Shown here: positions 20,602 to 32,555 of the stretch, piece after piece | How positions within the stretch are numbered: position 1 is the stretch's first letter | Layout: each line of letters opens with the position of its first letter | Origin: Chaetomium olivaceum | Taxonomy: Eukaryota; Ascomycota; Sordariomycetes; Sordariales; Chaetomiaceae | Reading direction: 5' to 3' | Length of the DNA: 64,000 nt | Assembly (NCBI GenBank): GCA_039881045.1 | Contig: JAYWVB010000006.1 | Span: 744,001-808,000, forward strand | Program-made: the position numbers and the translations under genes | The notes under the pieces: model-generated | What the model was told of the DNA's origin: nothing | Seen by the model: the letters and a program-made list of their open reading frames with translations, nothing else | Database searches by the model: none

Positions 20602-23600
20602 ATGGACGAGACACGCCAAAGTAAGCCGAGCGGCATCCCTCGGCCGTCCAAAATTCCCGTGCAATCATCGAAGCTCCCGATTCCTCGCACGAACTCGATC
20701 CGAACCTCCGCATCGCGGGAAAGCCTGGGAACCACCGCTGGGACAGGAAGCTTGCGCAACCCGAAGCTCCGGACGGCCGCCTCACGCGACCAGCTCGCGC
20801 CCGCGCCTACCACTCCAGCCAGCGCTAAAGGCCGCTCCCCGACCAGCACTGCTCCTCTGCGTTCCGTTTCATCACCTCACAGTCGGGCGCCTTTCGGTCA
20901 GCCCTCAGGGGGTAATACACAAACGGGGAGATTAGCTCCAAGCTCAGCGGCGCAATATTCGAGGACAGCAAGGGGAGGCACCCAGGTGGTTAGCCAGGGG
21001 GCTAGGTCCAGCTCGGCGACTACCAACTCGCTCCGCCGTCAGTCGTCGCAGCAATGGATCTCTACAGCAGCTATGCCAGAGGAGGAGCCCAGCTTGGGAG
21101 AATCTTGGACCATGGTGGCCGATGGCACGACTGCTGAAGACACTATTCCAGAATCTCCCTCGAAACTAGGGTCCACGCTCGCAGAAAGGACTATGGAAAC
21201 TCTCTCTCGTTTGCCATCTTCGCCCTCTGTAAAAGGAAGGGCCGCGTCGTCGTTTTACGACCCGGCCACGGGAGGGCCAGCTTCGCGCCCGGAAAGTAGG
21301 GCATCTCGGCCGGAGTCCAGCCACCCATCGGAGGCATCAAGCGGGCGACCGAGGACTGGCAGCAGGCCCGGCTCCAGCTCCGGTTTAGAAGAGTCTGTTT
21401 CCAGCTTTCGCTCCCAGATTGCAACATACGAGAACCCACTCTCCCCTATCGAAGGCACGCCCTTGCGGAATCGGCGGAGTATCCAGTCGTTCCAAACGCC
21501 ATCAGTAAAGGCCACCCCGACACAACAAGGCCGAACATCAATGTATGGGATACCGCCTCCCAGCGCTATTGCCGTCCCACGAACGAGGACCCCCAGTCCG
21601 GGAAAGCGTGCGCCTGAGGCCTCGATTCCCAAGCCCACCCCCAAGTCTCTGGCCCCGCGGCCGCCGACCAAGCGGCCATCGGTCAACGGCTTGTTCAAGA
21701 AGCCGTCACAGTCCAAGCTAGGCGGTGGGGAGGCGCCCAGAAAGGCGTCCCTAGTCTCACGCGGCTCGTCCGTGGCGTCTTGGGATGGCACGATCCCTTC
21801 TAGTGCTTCCGTTGCGTCCGGCAGCACGGGGATCACCGTAGACTCGGTTGAACCCGGTCCAACGCCGAAGAAATCGTCGTCGGCCCTGCGTGAGCAGATT
21901 GCCAAAGCGAAAGCAGCCAAGAAGGCCGCGTTGCAACAGGCTTCTTCCAATGCTGGAGCCGTCTCTGGGGACTCGGCTTTGGTGCCCACGGACGCCAGCT
22001 TTGACTTTGGTCTCTCCAGCGATCCATTCAACCAGAACCGCGATGACAAGTCGCAAGCCAAGATTCTCCAAAGTCGGCTTGGGACTGCGAGGACAAGCGG
22101 GCGCCTCAACATCGCTGCGATGGGTCTGAAAGACATCCCGGCAGAGGTTCTTGATATGTACAACCTCGAATCCATCGGCCAGTCCGGTGGTGCATGGGCC
22201 GAGAGCGTGGATCTAACCCGCTTTGTCGCGGCTGACAATGAGTTGGAGATGCTCAGCGACTCGGTGTTTCCAGACGTTGATCCACAGGAAATGGCCGAGG
22301 ACGAGGACAGCCAAGGGAACATTTTTGCTGGTCTGGAAACGCTTGACCTGCATGGGAACATCCTGGTCAACTTGCCGATGGGTCTGAGGCGCCTCGCTTT
22401 CCTTACATCCCTCAACCTGGTTCGTACTGTATCCATGCCATTTGCAAAAGACGTGTTGCTAACCTTGGGTAGTCGTTGAATCGACTGTCGAACAGCTCCC
22501 TCGAGGTGATCTGCCAAATCACCTCGTTGAAGGACCTTAAGCTTGGGGGCAACCTCTTGTACGGACCGCTTGACCCATGCTTCTCCAAGCTGGAGAACTT
22601 GGAGATCCTGGACCTCCACGGCAACAATCTGTCATCGTTATCCGAAAACTTTAGCCAACTATCGCGACTTCGGATCCTGAATATCAGCGAAAACGGCTTC
22701 GAAGAGTTGCCCTTTGCTCTTCTGGCTGGTCTTCCGTTAAAGGAGCTCATTGCTCGCAAGAACCAGCTGCACGGCACACTGATTCAGGACGCCGTCGACG
22801 CCCTACCGACGCTTCAGACATTGGACGTAGCATCCAACCAACTGGCCCACATTTGCTCCTTCGGCAAGACCGTGGCAATGCCCGCCCTGCACCAGTTCTG
22901 TGTCTCCATGAACCGACTGCAGTCGTTGCCTGATGTCAGCAGCTGGACCGGCCTGCTCACCATCGCGGCTGACGAGAACAATATCAATGCCATCCCGGAG
23001 GGATTCACCAGCCTCCAGCAGCTAAAGTCGGTCGATTTCTCTAGCAATGATATCCGCATTATTCCCTCCGAGATTGGGAAGATGGAGAACCTAGTCAACC
23101 TCCGACTCAGTGGCAACCCGCTACGTGAGAAGAAGTTCTGCACCATTAGCACGGATGAGATGAAGTCGATTCTCGCCAAACGCCTAGAGCCAGCCCCTGA
23201 GGAGGACGAACAGCAGGCTCATCCGCCGCCTAGCATCACTCAAGACGAATACTTCACCGCTGACGACACAACAACAACCAGCGCAGCCCGCCGGCGATGA
23301 CGACAGCCGCTCTGAACTGGACAACTTTGCCACGCCACCGACGTCCGCCCCAGCCTCACCAGCCCGGGCCCGCTCTCAAACGGCCTCATGGCCCGTCAAG
23401 TCCGGCGGTGTCCTCGATCGGTCCAACACGCAATCGTCCTCCCTCCACCCGGTCATCTGCTCCAAGCTCGTCGCAGCCCACAAGATCCACGAGATCCAGC
23501 TGCACCACAACCTCTTCACCACGCTCCCCGAATCACTCACCTTCTTCGCCACCACGCTCACCGCGCTCTCGCTCGCCCACAACCAGCTGATCGGCGAAAG

Positions 23601-24111
23601 CTACCTCGGCGGCGCCAGCGGCAACGACAGCCTCGACCTGCCGTCGCTCAAGGAGCTCAACCTCGGCCACAACCACATCACGGGGCTCACCCCGCTGACC
23701 ACCCACCTCCGCGCGCCCCTCCTCCAGAAGCTCGACATCTCCTTCAACCGCCTCACCGCTCTCCCGCAGGGCACCGCCCTGCGCGACATGTTCCCCAACC
23801 TGACCGTCCTGCTCGTCTCCAACAACCACCTGGCCGACCTCGACCCGGAGACGATCAAGGGCATGAAGGTGGTGGATGCGGCGAACAATGATATTGCGCA
23901 TCTGAACCCGCGGATTGGGCTGCTGGGTGGCCTGCAGGGCGCCGGGTTGGAGAGGTTGGATGTGAGCGGGAACCGGTTCCGTGTGCCGCGGTGGAATGTG
24001 CTGGAGCGGGGGACCGAGGCGACGCTGAGGTGGCTGAGGGGACGGGTGCCGGTTGCGGAGATGGGGGCGTGGAAGGGGGAGGATGGCGAGGATGTGGAGG
24101 ATGTGGATTGA
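20602..24111 (+). CDS. Leucine-rich-repeat protein with a long disordered N-terminal half (one frame break)
   Basis: A probable scaffold-type protein of about 1150 residues. Residues 1 to about 480 are Ser/Pro/Thr-rich and disordered, with a short Lys/Ala helix (REQIAKAKAAKKAAL). From about 590 to the end there are at least a dozen leucine-rich repeats (for example LETLDLHGNILVNLP, LRILNISENGFEELP, LKSVDFSSNDIRIIP, LQKLDISFNRLTALP). Exons are 20602-22419 and 22473-24111, with a 53-bp intron between two repeats. The second exon contains a +1 frame break in the ACA/CAA repeat near 23270-23285; without it a TGA at 23298 ends the frame, while repeats resume immediately in the next frame. No GT donor lies between about 23167 and the TGA, so an intron is not a good explanation. 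The summed length is one base too long, consistent with one extra base. Confidence 0.85.
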
Positions 24112-27037
24112 GGTGGGGTTGGGTGTGTGCTTTTTGTTTTCTTCCTTGTTTTGGGGGTGGGGTTATTACATTCGGTTCTTTTGCTTTCTTCGTTTTGGTT
24201 CTTGCCGAGGGTCCGACGTCCTTTTCTTGGTTCGGCTCTCTAGCGTTTTATTGTTTGTATTAATTTTACGGATACCAACCAGGGTTTTGTAATAGGTCAT
24301 GGCCGGATATGACCCCCGACTTCAGGGGCTCAATGTCACCATGCTTTATGTTGACGCATTCAAGATGCGGTTGCTGTATTATTAGCTTGGGGTGGACGGA
24401 TGGGTTAGAGCAGGGTTTGGATAAGAAGGCTCAAGCCGGGTTAGGTACAGTACAGATGGAAAGAATAATTGAGACGATTCCCTTGTTGCCTGTTGTAGCT
24501 GTTGTATGGCAAGTACTATCATCCTTCTTTACTCATCATGGAGCTCAGGCTACAAGATGGCAAGACCTTCGCAAACCGAAAGATAACCTCAAGCACCGTT
24601 CCTCCCCCGTGATCACATATCACCACCCCCACAGACACTTACCTAGTATTCACATCAACACTATCAGCAACTCACCCTTCTACGGCTCCAATCAACAGAC
24701 CTACACCCACCACTCTCCGGCCATCTCAATACCCAGTACTCGCTATAAACTAACAACAATATCAACCTCACCCCCCTGATACCCACACAACCCAGCCTCA
24801 AACAGCCAACCCTCAAACAACCTCTGCTCAACCAAAGAAAAGAAAATGGACATCCTCCAACACCCCCCAACCGCCCCAGCACAGCCCATCTGCCCAGCGT
24901 CAATAGCCGTGCCCGCCCTCCCATCCCACCCAACGACAGGCCGGCCCACCGCAACAACACCACCTTACCCGCGCGCTGGCTGTCGGTCAAGGCGGTCACG
25001 GTGATGGTTCTCACTGTGGCGACGGTGTTTACCAGCGTGGCTGCTGGGATTTGTGGCGTTGGGGTGATGAGGGGCGGGGTTGGCGGGTGGGAGGGGTGAG
25101 GGCGGGGGATTCAGGCTCGGGTTGGGTTCGATGCTGGTGTTGGTGCCGCGGTGGATGCGCGGGTGATTATGTATATATATATATATATCATGGGGTGATG
25201 TGAGGGTAGGGGGTTTCTGGGGATGGGGTTTGAATGGTACTTAGGCGGGCGTGGGACTGGGTTTGGTATTGTATTGGATATTGGAAATTGGATGTGTGTG
25301 CTGTTGTTGGTCTCGGTTGTCAATGGGGGTTAAAGCGTTGATTACCTACCGGCCTTTGTATATTTTGGGAGTGCTGGGCTAGCGAGGGCCGGGAATAGCC
25401 TGACGGCGGGTTCTTCTTTCGGGGGGTTCATCATCATGTCTCTCCATAGCGAAGTTTCAACAAGGTTTAGGTATTCTCTGGGTTGCGTGTCGAGCGACCT
25501 GTGCTGCGCGGATCGAAGGATATGTGACCCTAAAACGGAAAATTGGCTCTCGATGGAAGACCTGTTTGAACGGTGTGGTACATACATATCCCCTACAGCC
25601 TATGGCTAAGGCTGGCCGCCGGACGGTACTACATTCGAGCATACTAAGGATACCTCCTTCGGTTCCGGGGGCTGAGGAGAACATCACGGAAAAAGAAGGA
25701 TGCCGCGGCCCGAGGAAACAAAGAAAAGCAAAACCCACCATTACAAACTAGGCAGCCGAAGCCCCGACATTATCGCGCTCTCCGGGGCCTTCAGATCTCA
25801 CAAACCGGGCCGAGCGAGTTTGGCAGTATGCTGTCTTGCACGTAAGATCGGATGGTAAACCTGGTAGGGCTTGCACAGCTTAAATCCGTCTTTTGTTTTG
25901 CTTTGCAATTCACTCGTCTCAGGCGGAAGGATGTGATGTAAAACCCCATGTTTGAGAATGAGGAAATCAACGACCAAGGGCCACGAGGCCGTCCGCTACT
26001 CCCGCTTGGTGACGATATCACGACAAAAAAGCGGTGCCACATTCCAGATTGGCCGCCCAAATGGATTCAAGATTGTCACAGCAGCCACAGATAGCTGAAA
26101 AGAATCACAATGACTATCACCGTGGCGCTTTGGGACTTCGATGGTCCGCAGGGAGTGTGTGATTCGTAGCAGCCTAAGCGAAAAGGGCAACGTCAAAACC
26201 CAACTTCTCTCTATTGGCTATGCCAACAACTAGCTGTTATTTGGGCTGTATCTCTGTGTCGTCGGGCCTACCGCGGTGTAGCGCGACTAGCGCCTTGGGA
26301 TCGCCACGCCCCGGAACCGAATCTATACAGCAATATACAAGTAGTTCGAGCTGGAAGAAGCGTGTATTAGGGTAGGTCATAGGCGGGTCCTGGTTGGTCA
26401 TACTTCTCCTGCAACAACAACTTCCCTGGTTGTCTCACCTCGTCACACGGAAAACTTCAGCTGCGATAGCATCCCTTACACGGGGGGAGGGAGTGCAGCT
26501 TCCCAGGGGCTGTAAACAAACGAACCAAGTATTTAGTTGTCCGGTAAACTATAAACAAACAAACACATCCCTTCCTTTTGTATACAGCTATTCGCGAGCG
26601 ATGATTATATGCTTAGCTGACATTTCGGTTATTATTTAAGAATGAGAAACGATACTTATGCAATTAGCATGTGTCGGGTAATGAAGACTTATGGTAGACC
26701 GCCTATTCATAGCTATATCCATTACCGCTCCAATGCTCCAACCCGGTAGCAAATCACCACCTAGCTCGATCTCGGGCAATTTCGTCCCGTAATGTGAAAA
26801 ACCTTGGCCTGGTATCACAGACCGCCGTTTTCAAGACGAGCAAATACTTCTGAAAACTCGTCAGGTTGGCACCCCATACATTCCCCTTTTTCGGCCTGCG
26901 GGTGGTCAAAGGGCGGTACTCAAAGTGAAATTCAAGCTGTTGGTAATGAAACTAGGCTACCTAGAGAATTTATGTGTCATTATATGACATGATTAATATA
27001 ACTTATATCTCGATACTTGTTCGTTTTCTTATTATCT
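24112..27037. other. Long intergenic region, no supported gene
   Basis: Nearly 3 kb without a coherent gene. A short plus-strand stretch around 24950-25070 would read like one hydrophobic helix (VTVMVLTVATVFTSVAAGI) but has no start or continuation and may be a transporter relic. The rest has scattered short ORFs on both strands and A/T-rich patches after 26200. Confidence 0.45.
25172..25188. repeat. (TA)n microsatellite
   Basis: About eight uninterrupted TA dinucleotides inside the intergenic region. Confidence 0.8.
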
Positions 27038-27951
27038 TCAATATTTCTCGCACATTTTGTCCAATGCATGGGACATGCCTTCCTGACTCTCGCGAACGGC
27101 GTCAAAAATGGTGAGCGGCCTTGGCTGACGGACAACATCGGCTGTTGGCTCCCTTCGAGGCTCTCCTGTATCAACCTCTGAGAAAGGGGTCACCTGGGTG
27201 GCTCGTCGGCGACAGTCGCTAGACTCGGAGCCCCAAAGGTTGAGTGCGTTGGTATAGGTTTTGATGTTTTGTCTGATCATTCAAGTCAGGCCCCAGTTGT
27301 TTGGAGTAACCCTGACCGGTGCGAAACTTACGTTATGCTAAGATAATATGCACATAACTTGACCAGCAAGTGACTCAATGTAAAGCCAAAGCCGACCCAG
27401 ATCCAATATATGTCGCTTTTGGGGGCATTCCGAGACAGTGCCACAATTCCGGTGTCCACACGTCCTCGAGCCTTGCACTGGCGCGTGCCTGTGCTGCATA
27501 CTTGGAGTCGGGAAGGCTCATTGTTGGTGTGGCCATCGTGTTGAGCAGTTGTTGTTTCGGGCGGAATGTTTGAGGAAAGAATGAAATTGAAATTGTTGTT
27601 GATATTGAAGTAGACTGGTTCAGCGAGAACCACTTCATTGGGAATGTGATATAAAACGCCAATATGTTGTACGCAGCAAGAAATGTTAAAAGAATTGAAT
27701 ACAGGGCTTGGAAAATATATATCATAGTCGTCGTCGCCCGAGCAAGGTGGCTCGTCGAGCTCCAAACGGTTAGGCATAAGATTAAAGTCGACATTTGGAT
27801 ATAGATCACATAAGGTTAATTTCGCCGAGAGTTTTGGGTGGTGGCATGCTTGCGGTGCGTTTGGAGAGCTTGCGTTTTGACGCAGGCGAGAGGTCGAAAA
27901 GTTGGAGACGACTGGTGACGACTGGGGATGCTGGGGCAGTTGTTCAGCCAT
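27038..27951 (-). CDS. Hypothetical protein with one possible membrane helix (weak)
   Basis: Two exons, 27951-27332 and 27272-27038, are joined by a 59-bp intron with a GTAAGT donor and CTGAC branch site, giving 284 aa in frame. I start at the ATG at 27951 because it has an A at -3. The first part is Ser/Pro/Asn-rich with an acidic stretch (SGDDDYDIYF). Near the end of exon 1 is a hydrophobic segment (WIWVGFGFTLSHLLVKL), and exon 2 is hydrophilic. Another frame in the middle (about 27375-27809) also reads hydrophobic, so exon structure could be more complex. I do not recognise a family. It may not be a real gene. Confidence 0.35.
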
Positions 27952-28717
27952 TGTTTTATGTTGCACAGACGCTCTACCTTCATTTTCAGCGTCTTTCCAA
28001 GGCAGCTGGACAGAGTCCCGGGCAAGGCCGGCCAGGACAAGCCACACCTTTGAACTTCTCTCTTGGCGAGAGCTATTGAAAGCCTATTGGTGGGCGGCAA
28101 CTCCGAATGTCTGGCGGCTCAGGGCGGCTCAGCGGGGAGCCGATTCCGGCACCCATCGCTCTTCTCCGAAGCAGACCCCCTTCTGTCTTCCCTCACACAT
28201 TGTCCGCACCACCAGTCATAAGATAATACCGTGTGAATGCGTGAGAATTCTACCACGCTGAGATGCTTAAGCAATGGATGGTGTTTACAAATGTGCCAAA
28301 CAGTTTCGAAAGAAAGCCGGGTGTGCTCCTTCGTAGTTGTGATAATGACACTGCCCCCTTGAGTCTGTGCTGCACACTTTCTCCAAACACCCTAACCCTG
28401 ATGGCTATTCCCACCCCCTGAGCCTCGACCAGAACGCGCCGCGCTTGGTGAACCTCAGGAGCTCGTTCTTGGCAGAATTTCAAGAGTTACCTGTCCTCGA
28501 CAACCACCACATCAACGCCTCGTCGATAACTGGAGAACTACATTACGTACGTCCGCCCCCTCTCTGATTACGCCCCGATCGCATTGACAGAACTCGACCG
28601 AATTTCGAATTACCAATCGCCAATTCAACTAACCAACCACCGCAAGCAGACCAAACAACAGCCGTCGCATTCCGCAACCTCCACATCTCCCTTTCCGTGA
28701 AACAAACGAACGACACC
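27952..28717. other. Intergenic, upstream of DPM3
   Basis: No gene seen. Divergent promoter space between the weak minus-strand gene and DPM3. Confidence 0.4.
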
Positions 28718-29186
28718 ATGTCGCGCGCACAGCAGACCATCTCCCTCGCGCTCCTTGTGAGCTCCGTACGCGCTCCCACCCCGCCTCCCCCAACCACACC
28801 ACCCACTGGTTCCCGAGCCAAAGCTAACCCTTCGCGCGCGCACGCGCCAACCACGAAACCAGTTCTACCTCTCCCTGTACCTCGGCCTCCTGCCCCTCCC
28901 GCCCGCTGTCCAAGAAGCCATCGTCCCTGTCGTACGTCGCACACCACCACTCCCCACCCACCTTTCTATACCATACCTCCCCCGGGTAAACCAATGGCGA
29001 ATAATACTGACCCTCGACTGACAGCTGCCCTTCTGGGCCCTCGTCTCGCTCGGCGCCTGGCTGCTCTTCCGCCTCGGCTGGGGCATGCTCACGTTCCGCG
29101 ACACCCCCGACGCGTATGCTGAACTGATGGCGGAGATTAAGGAGGCCAAGGCGGATTTGAGGACTAAGGGTGTGGATGTTGACTGA
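28718..29186 (+). CDS. DPM3: Dolichol-phosphate mannosyltransferase subunit 3 (DPM3)
   Basis: The small ER-membrane subunit that anchors and stabilises the catalytic DPM1 subunit, needed to make dolichol-phosphate-mannose for N-glycans, O-mannosylation and GPI anchors. Three exons, 28718-28765, 28863-28931 and 29025-29186, join to 93 codons (92 aa), the normal size. Introns of 97 and 93 bp use GTACGC and GTACGT donors. There are two transmembrane helices (QQTISLALLVSS continuing FYLSLYLGLLPLP, and PFWALVSLGAWLLFRLGWG), then the conserved short cytosolic tail with FRDTPDAYAELMAEIKEAK and a terminal KGVDVD. The tail is the part that binds DPM1. The gene is easy to miss because no exon exceeds 162 bp. 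It is intact. Confidence 0.94.
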
Positions 29187-29660
29187 GCGGTGGTGGTGGG
29201 TGGATGTCATGGCTGGGCGATTCAGGGAGGCCGGGAGGGAAAAGGATGGATGTGGTTGGCTGCGGTGGGAGGTTGTTGTTGCTGCTACTACTATTGCTGT
29301 ACAAAAAGATAAGATACTCCATTATAATGCCCATCTACGTTGGCTGGTCATGGGACGGCAGCTTCACTGGGATCGACGGTCTGGTGGCTCCAATCGAACC
29401 TCCATCGGTGGGTTGGGTCAACCGGTTATGGAACGGGGGGAGCGGGATTCGCGCGTCCCGGCTGGGTTTAATATCATATTCACCATTGTGGAGTGCTGCC
29501 TCATAAAGTAATATAGGACGACCCGTGGTCTGAACGGCGCTGCATCGCACACCAGGCGTGCAGAATAGGGGCATCATATTTCTCAACGAACTCCAATAAC
29601 CACATCCCAACATGCATGGTCGGGGTGACTCCATGACCATCAAGTATGTGAATACAACCC
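29187..29660. other. Intergenic between convergent genes
   Basis: About 470 bp between the stop codons of DPM3 and the minus-strand gene. A/T content varies. No gene or clear terminator seen. Confidence 0.4.
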
Positions 29661-31869
29661 TCAGGACCTCTGTTCCCCCGCAAGTAAACACACCACAGTC
29701 CTGACAGCAGCCAGCGGCTCCTCGCCCGCATGGAGGAGTTGGTCAAACAGTTTTGGCAGACCAGACAACCGCCCCCTCTCGTCATGATTATGCCCTGGCA
29801 GGGGGTTAGCACTCACAGCCCATTGGGAAAAAAGGTCAACAGTGACGAAAACTCACACTTCCCCGGCACGCCCACCAACACGCCAATCTCACTGCGCGCC
29901 TCTCCCGTCCAGTCAAACCCAACCCGCCACTGCACCCTCAGCATCGACACCTCCCGCTTTTTCCCACCGCCCAAAACCGGAACCTCCAAATCCATCGCCG
30001 TCCGCCCCATGAACGGCAACAAATCCGCCACTCCATGGGCCTTCCCCATGCTATCCACACTCCTATCCTCACTACCTCCCTCCCCCCCCTCCTCCTCCTG
30101 CTCCTCCTCTTCCTCCCGTCTCCCCTTTTCTTTCTCCCCGCCCCCTCCTCCTCCTCCCTTTCGCCCTCGCCCTCCACCGCCCAACCATCTCCGCCAATGC
30201 CGCCTCCCCACTCCCCACCTCCCGCTCCAACACCATCCACACCCCCGCCCTCTGCCGCGCCACACGCAGCCACTCGCCCATGGCCCAGCCCAGCACCGCA
30301 ACATTGTGATGCAGCCCGCTGCTTCGCGGAGACACATCCACATGCACACCCCATCCCCATTCCTCCTCGCCCCCACCACGCGGTCAATAAACGGGCGCAG
30401 CTCCGCCTCCGCGGCCGGATCCAGCGCCGGCACGGCCAGCCCCGCAATGGCCATCGTCTTGGGTGTTGACCGTCATCTCGATGCGGGCGGCAAAGAGCCC
30501 GCGCGGGGCGCTGGACGCGGCCGTGATGCTGTGCTGCTGGAGGAGCGCACCTGAAGAGGAGCTGGAGGGGTCGGTGCTGCTGTCGGTGCCGCTGTCGGGG
30601 CGTGGGAGGAGCGGGGAGACGTGCGCGGTGAAGGTCAGCGGGGTGAAGACTTGGAGGAAGGGGAGGGCTTCGGTGGTGGTCATGGGAAGGGGGTGGTGGG
30701 AGATGGGAGGGGGGAGGTTGTTGTCGTTGTTGTCTGAGGGTTGGGGTTGTGGGGGTGGGAGGGTTGGTGGGCCGGTTGCGGGGGTCTGCTGAAGGGGAGG
30801 AAGGCGATGGGGTTGAGCGCGGAGGCGAGCCAGTTCTCGATGGGGTCTGGTTTTGGGGCGGTAGCCTCTGGCGGGAGGAGGTGGCGGGCAAGGAGGTCGA
30901 TGATCTCGTCGGCGTTGGCGGGAGGGGATGGGCTGTGGCGGGATAGGCGCTCCTGACGGATGCGCTCGTTTTCCTTGCTTGCGACGTCCAGATCTCGCTC
31001 GAGTTGGCGCATCTCGGCTAGCAGTGAGTCGCGGAGCTTCTTCTTGTCAAAATCGGGGTCGACCGGCTTCAGACCGCGTATTTCGGCGTTCGTTGGCACC
31101 GGGTCCGCTGGTGCTGGGGCTTGGACCTGAGCTTTCTTAGCTGGTAACCCGAATGCTATAGGACCCTGTGCAGGTAGTTCCGAGGGTCGAAGTGGCGGTT
31201 GTTTGAGCGGCGAGGAACTGTTAAGCCTCTCGGCCAGCGCGCGATTCCGCTTAGGCCGCCTCGAAGGAGTGTTGTGTATCCCAGACGGAGGTGTGCTGAC
31301 AACGGGGTCGGGGTGCTCAGGCGTTGGGGGAAGCTCTGGTTCGGGGGCGACGACTTCCGGGAGCACCCCCGGCGGCACATTCGGCCGCAGCCGCGCAGTA
31401 ATTGCCTTCAATAGCTCGTCGTCCTCCTCGGGGCCCGGTGGTGGAAGTGGTCTCGGCGTTGGTCTTGTAGGCGTCCTTCCCGGGCCTGACCGTCTCGGAG
31501 GAGACCGTAAAACGCCGTCCTCATCTGAATCTGCCTGTCCCCTACACCACGACTGCGAGAACGTAACTCAAGTTGGGTCTGCATGGCGCGCGTCAAGCTT
31601 CCCGCACTATCGGGTGTAGCGGCGCGCGAGGCTGAGGGAGGCGCATCGGGCGAGGATCGTAGCCGCCTAGGCTGGCTCTCTCGACGTCTTAGGATGTCGG
31701 GGTTATGTCGCTCGAGGCTTGCTCTGGTCGGGGACGCAAATGAGGGGCGTCTCGGCGACGAATCGATGCGAGGCAAAGCATCTTGAGGCGTCGTCGACTC
31801 GGGTTCTGGCTCGATGGGGAGTGAGTTTCGAGGTGATGTTCTTCGCCTTTTGGACGCCGGAGATTCCAT
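29661..31869 (-). pseudogene. Coiled-coil protein, tentatively inner-kinetochore CENP-P/CENP-O-like; multiple frame breaks
   Basis: Read in pieces on the minus strand. The N-terminus is MESPASKRRRTSPRNSL (31869), Ser/Pro/Arg-rich. After a probable intron near 31510-31590 come an acidic patch, a Pro-rich region, a coiled coil (LLAEMRQLERDLDVASKENER), DEIIDLLARHLLP, then LPFLQVFTPLTF and ITAASSAPRGLFAARIEM, a helical part (NVAVLGWAMGEWL), LRVQWRVGFDWTGEA and, after a 62-bp intron (29856-29795), the C-terminus GLPKLFDQLLHAGEEPLAA ending at 29661. The order coiled coil, beta-rich RWD-like section and C-terminal helices resembles CENP-P/Ctf19 or CENP-O/Mcm21 of the inner kinetochore; this is from memory of the family style and is tentative. 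At least four single-base frame changes occur (near 30783, 30452, 30350 and between 30080 and 30200). Either the gene is decaying or the consensus is faulty in these G/C runs. Confidence 0.55.
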
Positions 31870-31880
31870 CGCGGCGAAAT

Positions 31881-32479
31881 CTACTTTCTGTTCATACAAT
31901 CATAGTCGCGAAAGTCTACGGCGCGAGATATCCGTCGATGACGCGTCGGAAAGCGTGGTTCGGTCTTGTTTCTCAAGCTGGTGGGCGGGCGGGGTGTCAA
32001 TATTTTGTTTGGGCAGTTGCATCTTGGGGGTTGCGAGGGTACAGTGCGTTGGTCTAGAATAGCACTGGTATGACCCGCATACTCGTCCGAATCGAGGAAT
32101 TCGAGATGGATGGTCTGAAATGGTCCAAACTCCACGAAATACCTATGAATCAGACGAGACCCGTTCAAAGAGTTGCTGTGTACTTCGTACATCAAATAAT
32201 TAAATAAACCCGATATGCAGATGATGTTCGAGGGTTGGTTACCGGGCATCCAAAGAAGGCATGGACATACAAGTGCACGTGACGTTCTGGTACCTGAATC
32301 GTTCGCCCGATGACGTTGGCCTCGGCAAAGTCCTGGCGAGATCCCACTTTTCCATTTTCCCGCAATCGTGGCGGGACCCTGCAGATTCACAAAATCGTCA
32401 ATTAAATCGTCCGAAAACGGTCCAACGAGTTTGTTCCTCGCGGCCGTGCTCACCCCATGACATCGCAATAACGAGACAT
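31881..32479 (-). CDS. Small three-exon hypothetical gene (weak)
   Basis: Exons 32479-32454, 32378-32271 and 32142-31881 join in frame to 131 aa. Introns of 75 and 128 bp have good donors (GTGAGC, GTATGT) and CTGCAG / CATAG acceptors. The joined sequence begins MSRYCDVMGVPPRLRENGK and continues through PERHVHL to YFVEFGPFQTIHLEFLDSD, which reads like a compact folded domain. The last 30 residues are Pro/Arg-rich and may not be coding. Its stop lies within 12 bp of the preferred start of the downstream minus-strand gene, and a longer single-frame ORF (32522-31881) overlaps it. I do not recognise the family. Confidence 0.35.
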
Positions 32480-32555
32480 TCACAACTGTCACTAGTAGCA
32501 CGATAAATAGACGATACACCATAGAGACATATATTTATTGTCCAGACGACGCAAT

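Noticed and set aside
21255..22619. Minus-strand 454-codon ORF opposite the LRR gene
   Set aside because: Crosses the intron of the LRR gene and shows no domain.
23167..23283. Intron in the LRR gene to bypass the TGA
   Set aside because: The only available donor (GTCGAT) is weak and would delete conserved residues; there are no GT dinucleotides nearer.
24309..24779. Plus-strand 156-codon ORF in the long intergenic region
   Set aside because: No domain; His/Thr/Pro-rich composition of A/C-rich non-coding DNA.
31881..32522. Single-frame reading of the minus strand starting MVYRLFIVLL
   Set aside because: The spliced three-exon reading gives a smoother protein. The single frame runs through both probable introns.
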